A stretch of 64,000 bases of DNA from Botryosphaeria dothidea (taxonomy: Eukaryota; Ascomycota; Dothideomycetes; Botryosphaeriales; Botryosphaeriaceae), in assembly GCA_011503125.2 (NCBI GenBank), contig WWBZ02000010.1, positions 806,001-870,000 of the forward strand, given 5' to 3'. Of the stretch, positions 48,192 through 58,353 are shown piece after piece. The translations under genes and the position numbers were made by a program. Within the stretch, counting starts at the first letter, position 1, and each line of letters opens with the position of its first letter. The notes under the pieces were generated by a model that saw nothing but the letters and a program-made list of their open reading frames with translations, did no database searches and was not told the DNA's origin.

Positions 48192-49400
48192 ATGAGTCCT
48201 CAAGAGCATGGACAAGAGCTACAGGCTCAAGAGAACCAAGAAACGAAGCGGTTACTGCTACAAATGATGGCACGAATGGATACTCTTACCCAAGAGGTTA
48301 TACAGCTTAAGGAAGAGAAGGAGGAACTCTTGAAGGTGGGAGGCGCCCAAACCCCTTCCACACAACCCTCAGGGGAGGCTGGAAGGGAGGCTGGAGAAAA
48401 GGAGGCTGGGGTGGCCGGAATTTCCTCGGACCCCCCTGCCCCTGAGTCAGGACCTACCAGCCACCACACCAAGACAGGCCCCACGAAGAACCTCGGCCCT
48501 CTCGCCGAGTTTTCGGGTAATAGAGAAGAACTCGAGCCTTGGATTGCCCAGGCCCAAGCCAAACTCGTCGTGGACTACACGAGTTGCACTGAAGCTACGA
48601 AGTTTTTTATGCTTCACAATCGGCTTAGGGGCGAAGCAGCTCGTCAGCTACAGCCCTGGGTACAAGCCAGCACCAACACGACTAGCATGACTGCTCAGTG
48701 CCTACTGGATCAGCTACGCCTATCATTTGGCGACCCCCACGTGCAAGAGAAGGCCCAACGTAAGCTGCATAAGCTACGCCAAACTAACAAGCCTTTTATG
48801 GAGTACTTCACCGAATTCCGCAAACTCGTACTAGAGGCGGGAGGCACCAACTGGCCGGACGAGATCCTTAAGGCCTACCTAGAAGCAGGGCTTAGCCAGG
48901 AGCTCCAGCGAAGTATGATCGGCCTTGGGAATACTAGCCAGTCTTTCGAGGACTACTGCACGGAGTTGAAACGTGTTAGTGACCAACTGGAAGCGTTCAA
49001 CCTACGCAATACGGGCAAGAAGCCCCAGCAGGGCTGGCAACAAGACTGGTGGCGTGGTCAGAATAAAGTTGGCTCGGCAGGGTCTACTGGCAGGCAGCCA
49101 GGGTCCAAGCCAAAGCCGACCACGCCCCAGCAAGATAAAATGGAATGGGAACCTACAGGGCCTGCAAGGGCCGCCCAAGGACGTCGTGTCAAGTGGGTAG
49201 ACGAGCAAGAGATGCAAAGACGCAAGGATGAGGGTCGTTGCCTACGCTGTGGCGACTCTATGCATAGGGTTGCCCAGTGCCCATGGCTGCTACCAAGGAG
49301 GCCAGTAAGGCTCGCAAAGCCTACCCAACAGGAGGAACACGTGGGACCGGAACTGGAAGACTTGGAGGACGAGTCCTCCTCCCAGCAGTCGGAAAACTAA
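48192..49400 (+). CDS. gag: Gypsy-3 gag (capsid / nucleocapsid), intact
   Basis: 402 codons. The N-terminus is a Gln/Glu-rich helix ([16 protein letters not shown]), then a Pro/Gly linker and a retrotransposon gag domain ([47 protein letters not shown]). It ends with a CCHC zinc knuckle [14 protein letters not shown] near residues 350-363. It packages element RNA into virus-like particles in the cytoplasm. The ATG at 48,192 is the first in frame after the tandem repeat. It has no stops and ends SEN then TAA at 49,398. Confidence 0.92.
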   Translation: MSPQEHGQELQAQENQETKRLLLQMMARMDTLTQEVIQLKEEKEELLKVGGAQTPSTQPSGEAGREAGEKEAGVAGISSDPPAPESGPTSHHTKTGPTKNLGPLAEFSGNREELEPWIAQAQAKLVVDYTSCTEATKFFMLHNRLRGEAARQLQPWVQASTNTTSMTAQCLLDQLRLSFGDPHVQEKAQRKLHKLRQTNKPFMEYFTEFRKLVLEAGGTNWPDEILKAYLEAGLSQELQRSMIGLGNTSQSFEDYCTELKRVSDQLEAFNLRNTGKKPQQGWQQDWWRGQNKVGSAGSTGRQPGSKPKPTTPQQDKMEWEPTGPARAAQGRRVKWVDEQEMQRRKDEGRCLRCGDSMHRVAQCPWLLPRRPVRLAKPTQQEEHVGPELEDLEDESSSQQSEN

Positions 49401-52400
49401 AAGCTCCTGTCGAAAATCGCAGGCAGGAGCCCATAGTGGAGGAAAAGCAGGAAGTGCGGAACGAATGGCGCAAGCAGCAACGTAAGCTAGAACAAGATTC
49501 ACTCCTTACCCCAGTTATGATTAATAAAGAGTCTTTCGGTAAAGCTCTCGCCGATACTGGTTGTGAATTCTACGCTGTTATGAGCCACGGTTTTGCTAAA
49601 CGCTGCAACCTCCCGCGTATAAAGATCTCCCCAAGGACACTGAACGGACTTATACCTACAGGATGGAAAATAGACGAGGTTGCCTGGGCTGAGGTAGACA
49701 TTGGAGGCCACTGCCAGAAGCGCATGTTCTTCTACATCGTGCCTAGGCTTTCCGGTTGCGACCTAATGTTGGGAAGCCCATGGATGGTACAGGAAAAAGC
49801 GGTACTCGATCAAAGTGAACGGACTATTACCTTTAAGGACACAGGGCTAGTGGTAAAACAAGCAATGGATCTTCCTAGCCCTCAGGGCAAGCTCATCGGA
49901 GCCTCTGCCTTCAGTTACCTCTTAAGGAACCGAGAAAAGAAAGGGTACCAAGTCTTTATAGCGAGCCTAGCGGATATTAATAAGGCTCTTCAAGAGAAAA
50001 CCCCCACGGATACTCAGGCCCGGCTACCTAGCTGGGTGGACCCTCGATGGATACGCCTATTTGACAAGAAGGAGGCAGACAAACTCCCACCGCACCGGCC
50101 TGGAATTGACCACCAAATCGAATTGGAAAAGGATAGCAACGGCAAAACACCGGACGCCCCATGGGGACCCCTATACAATATGTCCCGTGACGAGCTTCTA
50201 GTACTTAGGAAGACTCTTAACGAACTACTCGACAAGGGGTTTATCCGGGTAAGCAATTCCTCGGCTGCTGCTCCCGTACTATTTGTTAAGAAACCAGGCG
50301 GAGGCCTACGCTTCTGCTGTGACTACCGGGCTCTTAATCGAATTACGAGAAAGGACCGCTATCCCCTACCACTGATCCAGGAGACCCTCAATCGGATTAG
50401 CAAAGCAAGATGGTTTACGAAACTGGATGTAACTGCTGCCTTCCATCGGATACGAATCGCGGAGGGAAGCGAGTGGTTGACAGCATTCCGGACCCGATTT
50501 GGACTCTTCGAATGGCTAGTGACACCTTTTGGACTAGCAAATGCCCCGAGTACCTTCCAACGGTATATTAATTGGACCCTAAAGGACTTCCTTGACGATT
50601 TTGTCTCCGCGTACGTAGATGACATCCTAATCTTCACGGACGGATCCCGCCGGGAGCACCGGGAAAAGGTCGATAAGGTCTTAGAGAAATTGGATGCTGC
50701 AGGTCTACAACTCGACCTAAAGAAATGCGAATTCGAAGTCCAGTCGACTAAGTATCTTGGGTATATTATCGAAGCAGGTAAAGGTATCTATATGGACCCG
50801 GAAAAGATCAAAGCAATTCAAGAATGGAAAGCTCCTACCACGGCAAAGGGCGTACTCGGTTTCCTCGGTTTTGCGAACTTCTATCGGCGTTTTATTAAGG
50901 GCTTTTCTAACCTAGTAGCCCCTCTAGTATCACTTACGAGGAAGAACGTGCCCTTCCAATGGAACCAGGAAACCGAGCTCGCGTTTAGGAAATTGAAGAA
51001 GGCTTTTATCACGGCACCGGTCCTTATGCAATTCGACCCGGAACGGGAGACAATTCTCGCCACGGACTCCTCAGGATACTGTACTGGAGGGGTGCTCCAA
51101 CAGTTCGATGACGATGGTTTTCTACGGCCCGTAGCGTTCTTCTCGAAAAAGAACCTACCCGCGGAATGCAACTACCCAATCTACGATAAGGAACTACTCG
51201 CAGTAGTCAAGTGCTTACGCCAGTAGGATGCTGAACTAAAGGGGCTACACCAGTTTAAGATCCTTACTGATTATAAGAACTTAGAGTACTTTACTACTGC
51301 GAGGAGACTCTCTGAGAGGCAGATTCGATGGTGGAGAGAGCTTAGCCGCTTCTCCTTTATTATTGAATATACGCCAGGAAAGACTAACGGATTGGCGGAC
51401 GCATTGACAAGAAGGGACCAGGACCTACCAACCACGGATATGGACGAAAGGCTCGAACAAAGGACGGCTCAACTGCTCCAAACAACGGCCCAAGGACTCG
51501 TGCTGAACACAGGCTCACCGGAAGACCCAGAAGAGCAAGGAAACTAGGATAACGGAGACCTGCTATTATCAGAAGAAGCCATGGCAGTCGAACCTCGACA
51601 GGCACGACCAGGACAACTCGGACAAGAACCACCTCCCCTTGAGGAACAATGGCAAGAGGCACTCCAACAAGACCAAGTACTAAAGCAACTCCGGGAAGCA
51701 GTACAACGAGGAGAAAGGACCTTCCCACCGGAGTTTGCAACTAAGTTCAAGATCTCGATCGCGGAGTGTTCACTAGACTATCAAGGAAACCTCCTCTTTA
51801 GGGAAAGGAAATGGGTACCGGACTCCGAGCCACTACGAACAAGGATTATCCAAGAGATGCATGACTCTCCCCTCTCGGCACACCCCGGACGCGTTCAAAC
51901 TACCTCCCTCGTGGCAAGGCACTTCTTCTGGCCAGGATTCGTTAACGATATCCGGAGGTTTTGTAGGAACTGTGACGTCTGTGGAAGGACTAAGGTCTGG
52001 AGGGATCGGAAGCAAGGGTTACTCAAACCGTTACCAGTACCAAGTCGTCAATGGAGAGAGATCTCTATTGACTTTATTGGGCCCCTACCATTAAGCAACG
52101 GGTGCGAGATGCTTATGGTAATCACCGATAGGCTAGGGAAAGGAGTGACCCTTGAGGCCTGCCCGAATACTGAGACGGAAACCATTGCAAGGCTCTTTAT
52201 TACATGCTTCTACCGGAACCACGGAATCCCAACGGCAATTATATCTGATAGGGGAACGCAGTTCGTTAGCCTTCTCTGGCAACGTATCTGTCAACTGCTT
52301 AAGATTAAGAGGCGCATCTCAACGGCCTACCACCCTCAAACGGACGGATCAACGGAGAGGATGAACACTAAAGTGGAAAGGAAGCTAGCACTATTCGTGG

Positions 52401-53140
52401 ACCACTACCAACAAGACTGGGCGGACCAGCTACCGATAGTCTAGCTAGCTCTTAATGGGAGGACCTCGGCTACAACACAGGCAAGCCCGTTCTTTCTCTC
52501 CCACGGATATCACCTCGAGCCTCTAGAGTTATCCGAAGACCTCTAGCCCGGCGACCTCCAGAGGGACTCTCCAGTAGCAAGGGCAGAAGTAATCGTGGCA
52601 AAGATCAAAGAGGTAACGGACTGGGCACAGATGGCTATGGCAGATACCCAACAAGAACAGGAACGGCAAGCAAACCGGCGAAGAAACCCATCCCCTGCGT
52701 ACAAGGTAGGTGATAAGGTCTGGCTACACCTAAAGAACCTAAGGACGGATAGGCCAAGCAAGAAGCTCGATAATAAGGCAGCTAAGTTTACTATTATCGA
52801 GGTAGTTGGATCCCATAGCTACAAATTAGATATCCCCGGAGCGGTACACAACGTCTTTAATGTAGACCTACTCCGGCCAGCAGGAACAGACCCCTTACCA
52901 AGCCAAGAACAAGACGACTACCAACCTCCACCAGTTCAAGTAGATGGTCAAGACGAATGGAGAGTGGAGGCAGTCTTAAGTGAACGAATGGCAAGAAAAC
53001 CAGGGCAAAGGAGGCGCCAACTCCAGTACCAAGTCAAATGGGAAGGGTATGCAAGGCCAACATGGGAACCGGCATCAGCACTACAGGACACAGCAGCGCT
53101 GGACACGTACCTAAAACAGAAGGACCGACAAGAGCTCTAA
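49395..53140 (+). pseudogene. pol: Gypsy-3 pol (protease-RT-RNase H-integrase-chromodomain), four in-frame TAG
   Basis: One frame, -1 relative to gag, runs to TAA at 53,138. Protease: LADTGCEFYAV near 49,545. Reverse transcriptase: LDVTAAFHRIRI, TPFGLANAPSTFQ, catalytic AYVDDILIF at about 50,608-50,634. RNase H: ILATDSSGYCTGG, YDKELLAVV. Integrase: zinc site H...H...CRNCDVC near 51,855-51,985, then SIDFIGPLP, IISDRGTQF and QTDGSTERMNTKVE. A C-terminal chromodomain is near 52,950-53,110 (QYQVKWEGYARPTWEPAS). Stops TAG at 51,224, 51,545, 52,442 and 52,544 each sit where Trp (TGG) is expected, so each fits a single TpG-to-TpA change. The domains are otherwise well kept. Translation probably begins by -1 slippage at GGAAAAC just before the gag stop. 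Confidence 0.9.
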
Positions 53141-53743
53141 GGGAACTAGAATGGGACTAGGAGGGAACCAAGCGTAGACTACCAGTGGACAAAAAGTCAA
53201 GCGGTTTGGCCCGGCCGGAGCCGAGCCTGCACACACCAGATGAGCACTGCACCACCCGCCCCGAGGGCGAGCGAGGCACAAGCGGTCACCTAGTGTGGGC
53301 ATTACAGACCACAGGACCTAGTCCCGTGCCGGACAACCCTCTTCCTGCCAACAGGCAGGCCCTCAATTCGACAGCCAGTCGACAAGCTCATAGGAGCCAG
53401 TCAACTGAGGGATGTCGCCACCCCAAGGCACGTATCACCGCACCTGCTGTCGGTCAGCCAAGTTTCCAACTACGCCATGTAGCCGTTTGATGGTTCAGGG
53501 TTCGCTTTTTCAACCCATATACCCACACCCACCAAAACGCGACCAACAAACAAGCAGGGCAAGCAGGGCAAGCAGGGCAAGCAGGGCAAGCAGGGCAAGC
53601 AAGGCAAGCAAGGCAAGCAGGGCAGGAAGGGTCAAAAACAGAGAAAGGTCAAAAAAAAAAAAAAAAAAAAAAAAAAAAGCAACAGTCCCCACCCGGATTC
53701 GAACCCGCAACCTCTCGAACCGGGAAGAGGAGGGGGGGAGTGA
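53141..53743 (+). other. Gypsy-3 3' untranslated region with tandem repeat, poly(A) and tRNA-like stretch
   Basis: It has no gene. A 9-bp repeat (GGGCAAGCA, several units) runs at about 53,550-53,627, then 28 consecutive A at 53,651-53,678. The next bases, read on the minus strand, contain GCGGGTTCGAATCC, like a tRNA T-arm, followed by the poly-T. The polypurine tract ends at 53,743. Confidence 0.75.
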
Positions 53744-53927
53744 TGTTAGAGTCTGAAGCCTCAGGATCAAGCCTCAGAGGATCATCGGCGGGTCACGTGA
53801 CGCCAAGCCTCCCTTGTATATAACTCTTTCCTTTCTTCTACGTCTTCTCTTCTTTCTTCTTAAGTCTAGCTTAACGTATATAGCGCAATATACCTTTTAG
53901 CGATCATCCTAAGGTTAAGCCCTAATA
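53744..53927 (+). repeat. Gypsy-3 3' LTR, RIP-mutated at its right edge
   Basis: 184 bp. It matches the 5' LTR except for six C-to-T or G-to-A changes confined to roughly the last 55 bases, each in a CpA or TpG context (for example CCCTGACA has become CCCTAATA). Confidence 0.93.
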
Positions 53928-56359
53928 GTACTACTAATTAAGAACGGCCTTAAGCTTAGTAGCGTTATCGCTACGAACGATAGCGAGCTTTACTCCTCCT
54001 TAAAGTTCTATCTTTACGCGCTATTCGTTTAAGACGCGTAGTACTTCCTCTCGCCTCTTAAGCGCGATAGTCTATACCTTTCTTAAGTAATTATCGACGA
54101 TCTTAAGAAAGTAGTAGTAGCTAGCCTAAGATTCTAGTAGCGGGCCGTAAACGTCGATTAAAATAAGTAATAGGCTTACGGCTTTCCTATTACTTACGTA
54201 GTACTCTTTCTTATTTTTTATTTTAGTAAGGATATATACTTTATACACGTAGTCTTCCTCCGCTATAGTAGGAATCGGCTCTACGAGAATTATTACCTTA
54301 TATAGCTCTACTAGCTTTTACTTACTAAGATATCTAAATCTTCTATACTATAGCCTAAATAGCTTAATCTTTTAGTTAGTTACTATTACCTCTAAAGTAG
54401 GGTCTTATTCTTACCTAGTAGTTTAGATTTCGTAGGCTATTAGTAACTCGGTCTACGAATTTACCTTACTATAGGCTAGGGCTAGCGTAGCTAGTTAAAC
54501 CTATTATTACGCTATCTCGAGAGCCGATAGCGCAAAGTATTTACTTATCGGTTTAACCTTATCTATAAAATAAACTCCCCTATTCTCTTAAGCGATAAGA
54601 ATATTCTTATCGTACTAATCTCTAAGATAGAGAGAACGATTATTAAAAGAACCCTTTAGTCCGTTCTTATATATCTATTAGCTAGAGAGAAGATTTATAT
54701 CTAGTTTTAGAACGTAAAGAATAGAGGATAAAGAAATCGAATTACCGTGCCTATCTACTAATATAACTAAGCCGACGTAGTCGGCGTATAATACTCCCCT
54801 ACTAACTTTAATCGTACGCCTTATAATACGGGTTAGAGGTCTACTAAAAAGTTAGCGTTAGTTAGTTATATATATAGATATAGCGGAATCTATAATCTAG
54901 ATATTTTTAGGAAGCTTACTAGTAATAGATTTTAATAGTATAGTAATCTTCTTAACGTTCTCTTCTTTACTACTAATTTCTTAGCTTTTAGTAGCTTTAT
55001 TATCGTAGATAGGCTTATTCTCGACGGCTTAGAAGGCCTTTAGTTAGTTAATTTAATCTTATAGAGTCTTTAGCTATATAGTAAGATAAGATAGCTAGCT
55101 CCTCCGCGCTACGCGCTTCTTCTATATAAAACTACGCGCTTCTAAAAGATATTTATAGTCGCGAACGGGGTAGTTTTAGTTATAGAGGTAGTACCCGCTT
55201 TATCCGTCTCTCGTTAGGCTACGGCGGCGAGGTCCGGCGGAGGTTCTATTTTAGTTCTACTATCTTACTACGAGCGTAGTAGAGGTTCTATTTTAACGTA
55301 ATTCCTCCTTCTATAGTAGTATAATACCGTTCTTAACTAAGATATCCTTTTAGACGTTAAGACTTATCTAGATCGACTAGTACGAGTCCGGAAGCGCTTG
55401 CAATAGACGCTAGAAGCGTATCTTCTCTAAAATAATATTCTTTATATTCTTATTAAAGATAGCGAGCTTCTTTCCTAGCGTTTAAAGCTAGGTCTAGGCG
55501 GTCTTAATAGTAGTTTTAGGCTCTATTTAGTAATTAACGTAGTTTAGTAGGTATTACCTACCGATATCTTAGAGCTTCTCTAAGTACTTATTCTTTAGAG
55601 ATTTCTATACGAGCTTAGCTAAGTTAAGGTCTCGTACTCTCTCGGCATCGTCTTCGTTAATATAAATCCTTATCTAATACTAGGCCCTCGAGTCGTCCTT
55701 AGTACTTCTAAATCCTATACTAAACTAACTATCCGATATAGAAGGATTAGTAGAGTTAGTAATAGTATAGTATAGACCTTTATCTTTTAGCTATACCTTT
55801 ATTAACGGGAACTAGACGTCCTTATTTTATCTTAAAAGAATTAGAACGGGCCGACGCTTCGTAAAAGGGTCGGAAGAGTCTATATTAAGAGAAAGTAAGA
55901 AAATAAGAATATAATTATAGTAGAAAGAGTAAACTACGGTTAATCGTATCTAATATATTACGTATAAAAGATCGTATTAAATAGTAGTTATTTAAAGTAC
56001 GAAGGGGGGTTACTTAAAAGAAGCTACGTAGTCGAACGATACGTAGTAGAGCGGTTATCGGTAGTAAGACGTCTACTTCTAGCGGGGCAATAATAAACGT
56101 CGAGTACTAATTCTTCTAGCGTAAACCTAGGCCTAAGAATATAGCTTCCTCGAGTACGCGAACTAATCGCGATACGTAGTCTAGTCGCGCTACTAATTTC
56201 CTTAACCGATAAGAACCGTATTTAGCTACCGGTACTAGATTATATATAGACCCGACTATAGAGGCAACACGTCTTTTCGTAGACGTTTAAGGGATCCTAT
56301 ACCTAGTAGAAATACTTAAAAAGCTTCTCTATCGGGTATACGAACCCGAGCTTATAACC

Positions 56360-56558
56360 TATTACGATAGTAGCGGTATAGAGATAGCTTATAGAAAGAT
56401 ATTTTTTCTTCTATCTACCGTAACTATACTAGAAGATATACGTATAGATTACGTACTATACTAGTTCTATATAGAAAGGCCTAGTAGCCCTTAACTAGTC
56501 TACTTATCTAATATTACCGGATAACTAAACTACGGCTAGTACGGCTATTTTCTTAATA
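56360..56558 (-). repeat. Copia 5' LTR
   Basis: 199 bp, paired with 45,011-45,209 and flanked by the TSD GAACG on its right. Confidence 0.9.
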
Positions 56559-58121
56559 GAACGGATATTTATAGACTTAATCTCTTAACGACGATATTCG
56601 GCCTTACGAAGAGTTTTAAGTAGCTATTCGAGAGAGATAAAGATAAGAATAGCTACTAAGAGAGCTAAGCTAATAGAAATACTATTCTATATCTTATTAA
56701 TCTTCTCTTCTTTAGTAGGATTAGTAAGAGACTAAAGTATATATAGGCGGGCGTAGTAGAAGTCTACCGTCTCTTTCTCGCTTTATCTAGTAAGAATAAG
56801 ATTATTAGTAGCTTTTTTCCTTGCGATATCTATTCTATATATCTTTCCTAGCTTTTCTAAAAAATCTAGGGCTATCTAGTAGCTACTAATATACGGGCGT
56901 ATTATAGTAGTAATTAAATTAGTAAGGCGAGAGTAGATATAGCGAATTATTAGCTTCTAATTTTCTTTAAAAAAGTCCTCTTTAACTTTAAGCTTAAAGA
57001 CTATATTATTCTTAAAGTTAACGAAAGTATAGATATTAATAGAGATAAGCTTATTAATATCTTCTATAAGTATTTTACGTAAGCCCTAATAAGAGAGGGT
57101 TCGCTATAAGATAATAGTTCTCTTTCTTAGTTAACGTTTCTAGTTAAGATTACGAATATTAGTACTAAAGAGAATATCTTCGTAATAGTTAGCGATATTC
57201 TTAGTTAGAAGATTATTTTCTTAGATAAGCCGGCTAATCTTATCGTTACTTTCCTTAATAACTCTATTAGATCTAGCGATTATCTTCTTATAGATCTATT
57301 TAAGTTTCTTATACTTATTCTAAAGAGAGACGTAGGCTATATACTCTTTACTAGTAGCTATTTAAGTAACTTAGAGAACGTAATAGAACTTAGTACGCTA
57401 GTTTACTATTACTATAGTATACTAGTTATAGAAGATATATTCGTTAGGCTAGTAAATAGAGTCGAGTCCGTAGTTACTTAGTATTCCGGGGTTAATAGTA
57501 AGATTAAGATCCGTAGCTAATAAATATATAAGTTCTTTAGGTTCTAGGTTTTTACGTAAGGTAGTACGACGTAAGATAGGATCGGTAGCTTAACTTTACT
57601 AGTCTAAGATATTAAAAAAGCCCTAAAATAGGATAGTACTACTTATAAACTCGTTAAGGTTCTAGCTAGGTTTTCTAACTATATTACTAAATAATTCTTC
57701 TTTATTATCGCTTAGGTAAATAGAGGTAGTACTAGCGATACTACTAGTACGGCTACGACTATAGCTTACGGGGAATAGGCTTTATTACGCTATAATCTTC
57801 GCTAATTATTCTAGTTTTTTAGAGTAGTTTAACTCGTATTACGGGTAAAAACTCTAAAGAGATTAGTACGAGGTTAACGAGAATCTTTATATCTTATTTA
57901 AGAAGATAGATTTTCTATAATTATACTATTATTTCTCTAATAGTATAGATTTCTTTAATATTTCTAGGTTACTTATCGTAGAGTATCGATATTATTAAGT
58001 TCTAGTTATAGATTATTAGTATTATCGGGTTCTAGTTATAGGTTATCGAGTTTAGATTCTAGTTAATAGTACGGGTATTAGGTTATCGAGTTTAGGTTTC
58101 TTATTAGTAGTATATAGATTA

Positions 58122-58353
58122 TATAAGATAGTAAAGCCGAAATAATAGTATTACTTTTAACTAAAAATCTATATATAAGAAGAAAGAAAAGAGAGTTTAG
58201 AAAGAGAGGGCGAAGAGTAAATATATCTAGTCGCTTAGCGCTAGGCCTATACTCTAGTATCTAACTAAGTTATTCTTAGTAAAGCTAGGGCCTCTAGTTA
58301 CTATTAAGTATCTATTTAGTTATCTAAGATAGTAGCGCTTAAGAAGCCTAATA
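58122..58353 (-). repeat. Gypsy-2 5' LTR
   Basis: 232 bp, paired with 37,308-37,539, followed by TSD TCGAT at 58,354-58,358 and then LINE-2 RNase H-side sequence. Confidence 0.9.

Larger units (their letters stand above)
47872..53927 (+). mobile_element. Gypsy-3, young full-length chromovirus-type LTR retrotransposon (6.06 kb)
   Basis: LTRs of 184 bp lie at 47,872-48,055 and 53,744-53,927. The exact TSD GTACT lies at 47,867-47,871 and 53,928-53,932. Gag (48,192-49,400) is followed by pol (to 53,140) in the -1 frame, with protease, reverse transcriptase, RNase H, integrase and a C-terminal chromodomain. A polypurine tract (GGAAGAGGAGGGGGGGAG) precedes the 3' LTR. CpA and TpG are abundant, unlike the host Copia on both sides. 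It is the only element in the RIP desert with long open frames. Confidence 0.96.
45011..56558 (-). mobile_element. Copia element, full length, RIP-saturated, split by Gypsy-3
   Basis: LTRs of 199 bp lie at 45,011-45,209 and 56,360-56,558 (TATTACGATAG ... TTTCTTAATA). The TSD GAACG is at 45,006-45,010 and 56,559-56,563. On the minus strand: integrase core (YGPLLES, SYYYFLKIVDNY, IVRSDNATKLKA) near 53,970-54,180, reverse transcriptase LLLIYVDNILVT near 46,220-46,255, and RNase H (SLISYSDLDYAIDK, LISGFIFLLVNG, AKAEYIVI) near 45,590-45,760, which is the Copia order. Gypsy-3 entered within the integrase. Without the insert it is about 5.5 kb. It is dead. Confidence 0.92.
37308..58353 (-). mobile_element. 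Gypsy-2, full-length LTR retrotransposon carrying nested LINE-1 D, SINE-1, Copia and Gypsy-3
   Basis: LTRs of 232 bp lie at 37,308-37,539 and 58,122-58,353, with an exact 5-bp TSD TCGAT at 37,303-37,307 and 58,354-58,358. A purine tract (GAGAAGAGAAAGATAG on the minus strand) lies next to the left LTR. Minus-strand order from the right: gag (56,564-58,121, continuing 44,000-44,471), protease region (about 43,450-44,000), reverse transcriptase with FYIAYLNNIL near 42,762-42,790, RNase H split by LINE-1 D, and integrase with DIISDQGSA near 38,500. After removing inserts it is about 6.4 kb. RIP is saturating, so no gene is functional. Confidence 0.9.

Noticed and set aside
53683..53740. A functional tRNA gene on the minus strand
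   Set aside because: Only a T-arm-like stretch is visible; the T-stem does not pair fully and no acceptor, D or anticodon arm can be traced.
53185..53770. Several frames of about 60-114 codons around the end of Gypsy-3
   Set aside because: They fall in the 3' UTR and LTR and are built from the 9-bp repeat, poly(A) and LTR sequence.
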